Part shown: piece by piece, positions 1 to 6,732 of the stretch | Layout of the letters: each line of letters starts with the position of its first letter | How positions within the stretch are numbered: the first letter of the stretch is position 1 | Source of the DNA: Rhodobacteraceae bacterium UBA2776 | GTDB lineage: Bacteria > Pseudomonadota > Alphaproteobacteria > Rhodobacterales > Rhodobacteraceae | DNA: 8,718 nt | Assembly: GCA_002352425.1 (NCBI GenBank) | Contig: DEIK01000001.1 | Location: forward strand, 1-8,718 | Reading direction: 5' to 3' | Notes under the pieces: generated by a model | Database searches by the model: none | Told to the model about the DNA's origin: nothing | What the model saw: only the letters and a program-made list of their open reading frames with translations | Program-made: the position numbers and the translations under genes

Positions 1-1
1 C

Positions 2-1312
2 GGGCAGCCAGAGATTATCCAAAAAGCGATGGGCTATGTTAATCAGGGTTGGGAATTGGCTCAAGGCTGGTTGCTAAGTCCTGCGGCATGGTCGCAGTTC
101 GGCCTGTTGATTGCTGCGTTTTTGCTGGCTTTGATGGTCAGCCGCAAGTTGTCACCTGTGTTGATGCAGACCATAACGCCAACACCTGAACAAACATCCT
201 ATATCGCACAGGCACGGCGCTTTGTGTTGCTGTTCCTGCCACTTTTGTTGCCGTTGCTGGCCTATATGTTCACGGGTCTTGGCGAGCAAATCACCCGCTC
301 GATCTTTGGCTCAGGTGCGGTCATCGCCTTTGGTAAACGGGTGTTCTTGTTCTTGGCCGCACGGGCCTTGGTGAACGATATCATCAAAGATAGTTTCTTG
401 AAATTGCTGGGTAAATACCTGCTGATCCCTGCCATGGCGCTCTATGCTTTGGGCGGCCTGGACGATGTGTCGGCCTATCTGACGGCGACGACGGTGACGC
501 TTGGCAATATCTCGTTCTCGGTCATGGCGATGGTGCGTGGCGTGATTGCGGGCAGCTTGTTGTTTTGGCTGGGTCGCTGGTCCAACGACCAAAGTGCCGC
601 CTATATTGGCAAACAAGACGAGATGCGCCCCGCCACACGACAGTTGGCGGTCAAGGCCGCTGAAATCGTGATTTTCGGCCTCGCATTTTTAATGCTGATG
701 AACATTATGGGGATCAATCTGAGCACCTTGGCCGTGTTGGGCGGGGCGATTGGTGTCGGGCTTGGTTTTGGCCTGCAAAAGATCGCCTCGAACTTTATTT
801 CAGGGGTGATTTTGCTGCTGGAAGGTCAGGCCACCGTTGGTGATTATGTCGAACTGGATGGCGGCGAGGCAGGCACTATTATCAAGATGTTGGCGCGGGC
901 GACGATATTGGAGTCTTATGACGGGCGCTGGATTGTCGTGCCCAACGAGGATTTTATCACGACGCGGGTTGTGAATTATTCCGATAGTGGATCGGCCAAC
1001 CGCTATGAAGCACCGTTCAGCGTGTCCTATGACACCGATATCAACAAGGTTCCTGCCATTGTCGAGGCTGCCGTGGCCAAGCACAAAGACGTTTTGGATG
1101 TGCCATTTCCGCCGGATTGTGAGCTGCGTGGGTTTGGTGACAGCGGCATAGATTTCGCGGTGGAATTCTGGGTCAATGGCATTGATGATGGCGAGAATAA
1201 ATACACCTCGGATGTGCTGTTTTTGATTTGGAATGCGTTGAAAAAGAACGGTATCGAAATCCCTTATCCGCACCGCGTGGTCGAGATTAAAGGCGGCTTA
1301 CTGAATGCTTGA
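2..1312 (+). CDS. MscS-family mechanosensitive ion channel, 5'-partial
   Basis: Integral inner-membrane channel of the MscS superfamily, expected to open under membrane tension and release small solutes during hypo-osmotic shock. The frame is open to the left edge of the window. The first ATG (position 29) lacks a convincing Shine-Dalgarno, so the true start probably lies upstream and the N-terminus is missing. Numbering from that ATG, hydrophobic segments lie near residues 22-38, 64-84, 97-115, 129-142, 160-182 and 208-229. They are followed by the Gly/Ala-rich pore helix and its hinge (about 233-265, containing GGAIGVGLGFGLQ), then the beta domain (GDYVEL, 271-276; VVPN near 303-306). The soluble C-terminal alpha/beta domain ends with IPYPHR, typical of MscS proteins. 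The multi-helix N-terminal extension exceeds that of classical MscS (three helices). The stop overlaps the next gene by 8 nt, suggesting cotranscription. Family assignment is firm; subfamily and physiological trigger are not determined. Confidence 0.9.
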   Translation, partial: GQPEIIQKAMGYVNQGWELAQGWLLSPAAWSQFGLLIAAFLLALMVSRKLSPVLMQTITPTPEQTSYIAQARRFVLLFLPLLLPLLAYMFTGLGEQITRSIFGSGAVIAFGKRVFLFLAARALVNDIIKDSFLKLLGKYLLIPAMALYALGGLDDVSAYLTATTVTLGNISFSVMAMVRGVIAGSLLFWLGRWSNDQSAAYIGKQDEMRPATRQLAVKAAEIVIFGLAFLMLMNIMGINLSTLAVLGGAIGVGLGFGLQKIASNFISGVILLLEGQATVGDYVELDGGEAGTIIKMLARATILESYDGRWIVVPNEDFITTRVVNYSDSGSANRYEAPFSVSYDTDINKVPAIVEAAVAKHKDVLDVPFPPDCELRGFGDSGIDFAVEFWVNGIDDGENKYTSDVLFLIWNALKKNGIEIPYPHRVVEIKGGLLNA

Positions 1313-2474
1313 TGCATTGGTGATTGGTGCGGGCCCTGCGGGGCTGATGGCGGCGCAGGAACTGGCGTTGGCAGGACGGCAAGTCGTTGTCGTTGATGCG
1401 AAACCTTCGGTGGGCCGCAAGTTCCTGATGGCGGGGAAATCTGGCTTGAACCTGACCAAGGACGAGCCGTTTGACGCGTTTATGGAACGCTATGGTAGCG
1501 CTAAGGGACCATTGCGCGAAATCGTGCGGGCCTTTGATGCAAAGGCGGTTCAAGACTGGGCGCGGGCATTGGGCCAAGAGGTTTTCACGGGGTCCAGCGG
1601 GCAGGTATTCCCAAAAACCATGAAGACTTCGCCCCTTTTGCGGGCATGGTTGGCTCGACTGGCTGAATTGGGCGTCGAGTTTCGCACTCGCTGGCGCTGG
1701 ACTGGCTGGGGCGAGGGGTTCGAATTTGATACGCCTGACGGGGTTCAGGTGTTGATGCCCAAGGTTTGCGTATTGGCGCTGGGCGGGGCCAGTTGGGCGC
1801 GATTGGGATCGGACGGCGCATGGGCTGGGATGTTGGCGGATAAGGGCGTGGCATTGGCCCCGTTTAAGCCTGCGAATATGGGGTTCACTGTGGATTGGAC
1901 GTCGTTCATGGCCAAATATTTCGGAACGCCCGTTAAGAGTATCTCCCTGATAACACACAGAAACACACTGCGTGGCGAGTTCGTGATTTCCAAGCATGGC
2001 ATTGAAGGCAGCGGTATTTATGCGGTTTCCAAAGCGATGCGCGATGGCGCGGCTTTGACGGTGGATCTGATGCCGGATTGGAGCATTGAGAAGATTGCGG
2101 CACGGCTGTCGAAACCACGTGGCAAAACCACTGTGATGAACCATTTGCGCAAGGGGCTAAAACTGGATGCGGTTAAGCTGGCGTTGTTGCAGGAATTTGC
2201 GCGACCCTTGCCTTTGGAGCCAGTTTCCTTGGCCAATGTGATCAAGGCACTGCCCGTGAAACACAATGGCGCACGCCCGATGGATGAAGCTATTTCAACG
2301 GCGGGTGGGGTGGCCTTTGCGGGTCTGAGCGACGGGTTGGAGTTGAATGCCATGCCATCGGTGTTTTGTGCAGGTGAAATGCTGGATTGGGAGGCTCCAA
2401 CGGGGGGGTATCTGATCACAGGTTGTCTGGCCACAGGTCGCTGGGCGGGACAGGCCGCGGCGCTAAAGACCTGA
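1305..2474 (+). CDS. HI0933/TIGR03862-type FAD-dependent flavoprotein
   Basis: Predicted soluble FAD-binding protein of the HI0933-like (BaiN/RdsA-related) group, closest in style to TIGR03862. The length, 389 aa, fits that family. The N-terminal Rossmann motif GAGPAG (residues 8-13) binds the ADP part of FAD, and Asp31 ends the second strand. The family signature VGRKFLMAGKSGLNLT follows at 37-52. ALGGASWARLGSDG lies mid-protein, and the C-terminal FAD-contacting segment contains CAGEMLDWEAPTGGY followed by TGCLATG. Substrate and reaction are unknown; family members are usually annotated only as NAD(P)/FAD-dependent oxidoreductases. The ATG at 1305 lies inside the end of the channel gene (8-nt overlap) and is preceded by AGGCGG eight bases upstream, a good ribosome-binding site. 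The two genes therefore look cotranscribed and perhaps translationally coupled, although no functional link between channel and flavoprotein is known to me. It converges on holA. Confidence 0.9.
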   Translation: MLDALVIGAGPAGLMAAQELALAGRQVVVVDAKPSVGRKFLMAGKSGLNLTKDEPFDAFMERYGSAKGPLREIVRAFDAKAVQDWARALGQEVFTGSSGQVFPKTMKTSPLLRAWLARLAELGVEFRTRWRWTGWGEGFEFDTPDGVQVLMPKVCVLALGGASWARLGSDGAWAGMLADKGVALAPFKPANMGFTVDWTSFMAKYFGTPVKSISLITHRNTLRGEFVISKHGIEGSGIYAVSKAMRDGAALTVDLMPDWSIEKIAARLSKPRGKTTVMNHLRKGLKLDAVKLALLQEFARPLPLEPVSLANVIKALPVKHNGARPMDEAISTAGGVAFAGLSDGLELNAMPSVFCAGEMLDWEAPTGGYLITGCLATGRWAGQAAALKT

Positions 2475-2551
2475 AATTCATATGTCTCGCACATAAAGAG
2501 TTTTCGCGTGCGGATGTGTGAAAGGGTGTCATTTCGCAGCCTTGGTTAAGG

Positions 2552-2567
2552 CACACAATTCTGTGTG
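2552..2567. repeat. Small perfect hairpin in convergent gap
   Basis: CACACA and TGTGTG form a perfect 6-bp inverted repeat around a 4-nt loop (ATTC), 78 nt downstream of the flavoprotein stop. There is no T-tract on either side, so it is a weak terminator by itself. It is the first of three inverted repeats in a row in this gap. Confidence 0.4.
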
Positions 2568-2572
2568 AGGCG

Positions 2573-2618
2573 TACAAGGATTTTTGAAAAATCCTTGTAA
2601 AATTCTTCAAAGAATTTT
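2573..2618. terminator. Double AT-rich palindrome, probable bidirectional terminator
   Basis: Two abutting inverted repeats fill the end of the gap between convergent genes. The first has 13-nt perfect arms (TACAAGGATTTTT and its complement) around a single central G, 2573-2599. The second has 9-nt perfect arms (AAAATTCTT and AAGAATTTT) around CA, 2599-2618. The second begins on the last base of the first. It ends 4 bases before the holA stop codon. Because both are symmetrical and end in T/A runs, they can form hairpins followed by U-rich RNA in either direction. This suits termination of both the flavoprotein transcript and the leuS-lptE-holA transcript. The position and symmetry are directly visible; the terminator role is inferred. 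Confidence 0.7.
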
Positions 2619-2622
2619 GGCG

Positions 2623-3633
2623 TTAGCGCGCGGCCAGCATGGTCAGACGGACCAGTGTACGTTCAATTAAGGCCATGGCAGGTGCGCGGGAGGTGGAGCG
2701 CAGTTGCAAGTCGGTGTCCGTCAGCATGGTCAGAGCGATTTCCAACTTGCGACTGCCCCATTGTTGCAACTGGCGTTGCATCCTATCGCGGCGGGCACCA
2801 AAAACGGGAGGACGCAGACCGCCGATGCCTTGGGGGTTGTTTGCAGCGGCATATAATGTGCGAAAATGGCGGGTAGCGCCGATGCATAGCCCGACAGGTT
2901 GCACCCCTTGGCTTTTGAGTTTGCGCATCACGGGGCCGATTTCACCCGTACGGGCTTCGGCAACGATGTTAAGCACGTCATCCAGCGCAGCTTCGGTCGA
3001 GGTGGGGGCACAAGCGGTGATGTCTTCATTTGTGAGCGGCGTTGCATCATTCAGTTTATAGAGGCTGATTTTTTCGATAACTTGGCGAAAATCACCTGGT
3101 CCGATGTCGCGCGACAAGGCAACCAATGCGCCCATCGCATCTGGCGGCACATCGCGCAGGCCGCCTTTGGCAAGGTCGGCTTCGATCTCGGATTTTGAGG
3201 GCGGATCGTCGTAGATGCCGACGGCGTAGGCGTTGTTGTGGTTTTCAAAGGCTTTGCGCAGGGCTGAACGCGCCGTCAGCTGTTTGGCCGTGACGATGAT
3301 CTGGGCGTCACCTGCGCGCCAATCTGTCAGGGCGGCGGTGATGACTTTGGCCAGACCGTCAGTTGCATCTTCGACAAAGGCGACGCGGGGACCGGGGAAG
3401 AAGCCTTGGGCCGTGATGGCGTCCATCAATTTGGCGGGGTCCGAGCGCAGGTCAGCCGCTGGAATGCGGGTGAGGCGCATTTCTTCTTCGCCAGTTTCGC
3501 CGACAAGCGCTTTGATGACTTGTTGGCGTTTGAGCGCCACACGCATGGCATCGCCGCCGTAGATCAATAACCCTGTGCGTTTGGGATCGGGTTTGGCAAA
3601 ATATCCTGTCGCGTCGCGCGGGGACAGTTTCAT
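2623..3633 (-). CDS. holA: DNA polymerase III subunit delta
   Basis: Delta is the subunit of the DNA polymerase III clamp loader that opens the beta sliding clamp so it can be placed on primed DNA. The product, 336 aa, is close to the family norm of about 340. It starts MKLSPRDATGYFAKPDP, followed by LLIYGGD (strand 1 of the AAA+-like fold), RVAFVEDATDG in the domain I core, and a C-terminal helical collar region with GVQPVGLCIGATRHFRTLY and RDRMQRQLQQW. The ATG at 3633 is chosen because it overlaps the lptE stop as ATGA, the usual arrangement for translational reinitiation. A TTG three codons upstream is also open but less likely. A Shine-Dalgarno is weak (GGG four bases upstream), consistent with coupling to lptE. 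It is the last gene of the minus-strand operon and ends just before a double palindromic terminator. Confidence 0.95.
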   Translation of the reverse strand: MKLSPRDATGYFAKPDPKRTGLLIYGGDAMRVALKRQQVIKALVGETGEEEMRLTRIPAADLRSDPAKLMDAITAQGFFPGPRVAFVEDATDGLAKVITAALTDWRAGDAQIIVTAKQLTARSALRKAFENHNNAYAVGIYDDPPSKSEIEADLAKGGLRDVPPDAMGALVALSRDIGPGDFRQVIEKISLYKLNDATPLTNEDITACAPTSTEAALDDVLNIVAEARTGEIGPVMRKLKSQGVQPVGLCIGATRHFRTLYAAANNPQGIGGLRPPVFGARRDRMQRQLQQWGSRKLEIALTMLTDTDLQLRSTSRAPAMALIERTLVRLTMLAAR

Positions 3634-4118
3634 TTTGCCCAAGTTCCGGATGTGGCGATCAACCTGTTGGTGATTTGGTCTGCAAGGATGATCATCAGCC
3701 GCGCATAGGCTGCCCGTTTGGCCGTTTGGGTTGAGACGGTGTTGCCAGTGGCCGAGTAGCTGGTGAAAGTATCGACCTGACCGGAATGCACCACAGTGCC
3801 CGTGCCAACTTCGCGCACAGAATAGTCGATCGCGCCCAGTACGTTATAGCGGGTGATGGTTTGGGCAGGGGTGATGCCGATGTCGTCCTCGGAAGTGGTC
3901 AGCGTGTAAGAGAGCGCGTAAACAGCGGCTTGGGGTTGACCCAAGCGTTCCTCAAGACGGCGCACGAGGTTAAAGCCATCGCGCGTATTTGGGGCGTCGA
4001 CCTCGATAGAGCCTTGTAGGTTGGCTGCCGGCCCCGTTGGCCCATAGGCAGGTTGGAACCCGCAAGCGCCAAGCGCCAGCAAGGAGAGGACTAGGGTTCT
4101 GCGTTTATATGACAACAT
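3630..4118 (-). CDS. lptE: LPS-assembly lipoprotein LptE
   Basis: LptE is an outer-membrane lipoprotein that plugs the LptD barrel; together they place lipopolysaccharide in the outer leaflet. The protein is 162 aa. It has a basic start (YKRR, 4-7), a hydrophobic stretch and a lipobox LGAC with the lipidated Cys at residue 19. It continues GFQPAYG, common in alphaproteobacterial LptE right after the Cys. The rest is the compact LptE alpha/beta domain: REVGTGTVVHSGQ near the middle, and a C-terminal helix with AYARLMIILADQITNRL. Sequence conservation in this family is low, so the call leans on the lipoprotein signal, size, these short motifs and the position between leuS and holA, the same order as in E. 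coli. The ATG overlaps the end of leuS by 14 nt and the stop overlaps holA by 4 nt. A GGA six bases upstream of the start could serve as a weak ribosome-binding site. Confidence 0.92.
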   Translation of the reverse strand: MLSYKRRTLVLSLLALGACGFQPAYGPTGPAANLQGSIEVDAPNTRDGFNLVRRLEERLGQPQAAVYALSYTLTTSEDDIGITPAQTITRYNVLGAIDYSVREVGTGTVVHSGQVDTFTSYSATGNTVSTQTAKRAAYARLMIILADQITNRLIATSGTWAK

Positions 4119-6657
4119 TCACAATCCGGCCTGGAACGACGATTACCTTTTTGGGCGACCCACCGTTGAGCGCCTTGACCACAGCTTGATCTGCCAGCGC
4201 GATTTTTTCAACCTCATCTTTTGGCATATCAGCTGGCACTTTGATTTCAGAGCGGCGTTTGCCATTGACTTGGATTGGTAGGGTCACCGTGTCGTCGATC
4301 AGCATGGCGGGATCAGCGACAGGCCAAGGGGCCAGCGTGATCAGGCCTTCGCCGTCCTGATGGGCCCAGATGGATTCGGACAGATGTGGGGTGAAAGGGG
4401 ACATCAGCTGTGCCAAGACCTTAACGGCCATTTTTTGCGTTGGCTGGCTTGCGTCTGATTTTGACAGCGTATTGGCGAAACCGTAGATTTTGGCGATCGA
4501 GGTGTTGAAAGCAAAACCTTCAATACCAGCTGTGACGTCGGTGATGGTGTGGTGCATGGCGCGCAGTAGGGCGTCGTCTTCACTTGCTTTGCCGCCCTGC
4601 ATTTTGCCGATGCGATCACACAGGCCCCAAATGCGGGTCAGGAATTTATGCGAGGCCTCGGCACCCGAAGCGGTCCATTCGACGTCGCGTTCAGGAGGAG
4701 AATCGGACAGCACGAACCAACGCGCTGTGTCCGCGCCGTAAGATTCGATGATCGACATCGGATCGACGACGTTTTTCTTGGATTTGGACATTTTGGCCGA
4801 GGGGATGATTTTCAGCGCTTCGCCTGTGGCCGTAACCGTTTTGGTGTCTAGGTCGACATCTTCGGGCAAATGATAGACCGGACGGCCCTTTGCATCGGCG
4901 GTTTGATAGATTTCATGCGTCACCATGCCTTGGGTGAACAGCGCGTTGAAGGGCTCAATGGCTTTTTCGGGTAAATGCCCCGTGATGTTCATGGCGCGGG
5001 CAAAGAAGCGCGAATACAGCAGATGTAGGATCGCGTGCTCGACTCCGCCAATATACTGGTCGACGTTCATCCAGTAGGCGGCGTCGTCCAGATCGGTGGG
5101 CGTTTTGGCGTGTGGGGATGTGAAGCGGGCGAAGTACCATGAGGAATCCACAAAGGTATCCATGGTGTCGGTTTCGCGTTTGGCAGGCTTACCACAAGAC
5201 GGGCAAGGGGTGTCGCGCCATGTTGGGTGGCGGTCCAGCGGATTGCCGGGGATGTCAAAACTGACATCAAAGGGCAGCTCGATCGGTAGGTTCTCTTTTT
5301 TCTCGGGCACCACGCCGCAGGTGTCGCAATGCACCACCGGAATGGGGCAGCCCCAATAGCGTTGGCGCGACAGGCCCCAATCGCGCAGGCGGAATTGCGT
5401 CACGCCTTTGCCGATGTTTTTGGCTTCGCACCAGTCGATTGTTGTATCAATCGCCTCTTGGCCGGTGGCCACGTCCAGACCTGCGAAATGATTGACCCAT
5501 TTCACGGGTTCGGTTTTTGGCGGCACGAAGGCAGTGTTTTCAACGGCTGTGTCGTTATCCAGCGCAAAGAAGGTATCAACCACGGGCAGATCGTATTTGC
5601 GCGAAAAGTCCAGATCGCGTTGATCATGGGCGGGACAGGCAAAGATCGCGCCGGTGCCGTAGCCCATCAAGATGAAGTTGGCGATCCAAACGGGCAAGGT
5701 TTGGTCGGGGTATATAGGGTGTTGCACAGTTAGGCCGGTATCAAAGCCCTTTTTCTCGGCCTTTTCCATCGCCGCTTCGGTGGTGTCCATGCGGCGGCAT
5801 TCGTCCACAAAGGCGGCGACCTCGGGGGAATCAGCCTCAAGCGCCTTGGCCAGCGGGTGATCTGGTGAAATGCCGACGAAATTGGCGCCGTTCAGGGTGT
5901 CAGGGCGGGTGGTGAAGACCTCGATGTCATCAAAACCTGCCGTCGGCGTGGTCAGATCAAAGGCAAATTGCAGCCCGCGCGATTTGCCAATCCAGTTGGC
6001 CTGCATGGTGCGGACTTTTTCCGGCCAGTTTTCCAAACCGTCAAGCGCACTCAGCAATTCCTCGGAAAAATCCGAGATTTTAAAGAACCATTGGGTCAAC
6101 TCGCGGCGTTCAACCTCGGCATTAGAGCGCCAACCCTTGCCGTCAATCACCTGTTCATTGGCCAAAACGGTCATATCGACCGGATCCCAGTTTACAGTGG
6201 CTTTCTTGCGATAGATCAGGTCTTTGCCCAGCATATCAATGAACATCGCCTGCTGTTGACCATAGTATTCAGGATCGCAAGTGGCGAACTCGCGAGACCA
6301 GTCAATGGACAGTCCCAGTGGCTTCATCTGGGCGCGCATGTCGGCGATGTTGTCGTAGGTCCATGTTTTCGGGTGCCCACCAATGGCCATCGCGGCGTTT
6401 TCAGCGGGCATACCAAATGCGTCCCAGCCCATTGGGTGCAGGATGTTGTGGCCCGTCGACATCTTAAAGCGCGCAATCACGTCGCCCATGGTGTAATTGC
6501 GAACGTGGCCCATGTGGATACGACCGGATGGGTAGGGGAACATCTCGAGCACGTAATACTTCGGCTTGGATTCATCGCGGGTGGCTTTGAACACCTCGGC
6601 GTTGTTCCAGGCGGCCTGCCATTTTGCTTCGATTTCATTCGCGATGTAGCCGGACAT
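4105..6657 (-). CDS. leuS: Leucyl-tRNA synthetase
   Basis: Class I aminoacyl-tRNA synthetase that activates leucine with ATP and charges tRNA-Leu in the cytosol. It is full length at 850 aa. The HIGH-type motif is HMGH (residues 48-51) after FPYPSG. The CP1 editing domain carries TTRPDT (249-254) and GYGTGAIFACPAHDQRD, whose Asp345 corresponds to the conserved editing-site Asp that contacts the amino group of the mischarged residue. A zinc-ribbon-like insertion has two CxxC pairs (Cys444/447 and Cys485/488). The KMSKS loop is intact at 622-626. A C-terminal tRNA-binding domain ends VVPGRIVNVVI. The ATG is preceded by AAGGA ten bases upstream. The gene heads the leuS-lptE-holA operon. An intrinsic terminator ends only about 20 nt before the start, leaving no room for a promoter between them (see the terminator entry). 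I see no missing catalytic residue. Confidence 0.99.
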   Translation of the reverse strand: MSGYIANEIEAKWQAAWNNAEVFKATRDESKPKYYVLEMFPYPSGRIHMGHVRNYTMGDVIARFKMSTGHNILHPMGWDAFGMPAENAAMAIGGHPKTWTYDNIADMRAQMKPLGLSIDWSREFATCDPEYYGQQQAMFIDMLGKDLIYRKKATVNWDPVDMTVLANEQVIDGKGWRSNAEVERRELTQWFFKISDFSEELLSALDGLENWPEKVRTMQANWIGKSRGLQFAFDLTTPTAGFDDIEVFTTRPDTLNGANFVGISPDHPLAKALEADSPEVAAFVDECRRMDTTEAAMEKAEKKGFDTGLTVQHPIYPDQTLPVWIANFILMGYGTGAIFACPAHDQRDLDFSRKYDLPVVDTFFALDNDTAVENTAFVPPKTEPVKWVNHFAGLDVATGQEAIDTTIDWCEAKNIGKGVTQFRLRDWGLSRQRYWGCPIPVVHCDTCGVVPEKKENLPIELPFDVSFDIPGNPLDRHPTWRDTPCPSCGKPAKRETDTMDTFVDSSWYFARFTSPHAKTPTDLDDAAYWMNVDQYIGGVEHAILHLLYSRFFARAMNITGHLPEKAIEPFNALFTQGMVTHEIYQTADAKGRPVYHLPEDVDLDTKTVTATGEALKIIPSAKMSKSKKNVVDPMSIIESYGADTARWFVLSDSPPERDVEWTASGAEASHKFLTRIWGLCDRIGKMQGGKASEDDALLRAMHHTITDVTAGIEGFAFNTSIAKIYGFANTLSKSDASQPTQKMAVKVLAQLMSPFTPHLSESIWAHQDGEGLITLAPWPVADPAMLIDDTVTLPIQVNGKRRSEIKVPADMPKDEVEKIALADQAVVKALNGGSPKKVIVVPGRIVNVVI

Positions 6658-6667
6658 ATTGATCGTA

Positions 6668-6672
6668 TCCTT
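6668..6672 (-). promoter_or_regulatory. leuS ribosome-binding site
   Basis: AAGGA on the minus strand, ten bases before the leuS ATG, lies immediately after the T-tract of the upstream terminator hairpin. The leader between hairpin and start codon is therefore almost entirely ribosome-binding site and spacer. Confidence 0.6.
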
Positions 6673-6678
6673 AAAGTG

Positions 6679-6705
6679 AAAACGCCGGACGATAAGGCCC
6701 GGCGT
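6679..6705 (-). terminator. Intrinsic terminator/attenuator in the leuS leader
   Basis: On the minus strand a 9-bp GC-rich stem (ACGCCGGGC pairing with GUCCGGCGU, one G-U pair) closes a 6-nt loop (CUUAUC) and is followed directly by UUUU, then CACUUU. This is a textbook factor-independent terminator for the DUF3576 transcript, whose stop codon is 28 nt upstream. Its T-tract ends 21 nt before the leuS ATG, so leuS transcripts must read through it or begin upstream of it. That makes an attenuator role possible. The structure is directly visible; regulation is inference. Confidence 0.8.
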
Positions 6706-6732
6706 AACTGTGGTGTATAAGAGGCCGGACGT

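Noticed and set aside
1287..2144. A 285-codon open frame on the minus strand antisense to the flavoprotein gene
   Set aside because: It lies fully inside a well-supported gene on the other strand, its translation is rich in Arg, His, Pro and Gln as expected of a codon-bias shadow, and it has no recognisable domain.
2639..3061. A 140-codon plus-strand open frame antisense to holA
   Set aside because: It overlaps the conserved delta-subunit coding frame completely, is Arg/Ser/Ala-rich, and starts right after the terminator region without a good ribosome-binding site.
3634..3642. A TTG start for holA three codons upstream
   Set aside because: The ATG at 3633 forms the common ATGA overlap with lptE and gives the usual N-terminus beginning MKLS.
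5968..6720. A 250-codon plus-strand open frame antisense to leuS
   Set aside because: The leuS frame across this stretch carries unmistakable synthetase motifs; the antisense translation shows no family features.
6658..6732. T-box riboswitch or leucine-rich leader peptide before leuS
   Set aside because: The 75-nt gap is too short for a T-box, contains no ATG, GTG or TTG to start a leader peptide, and T-boxes are largely a Gram-positive device.
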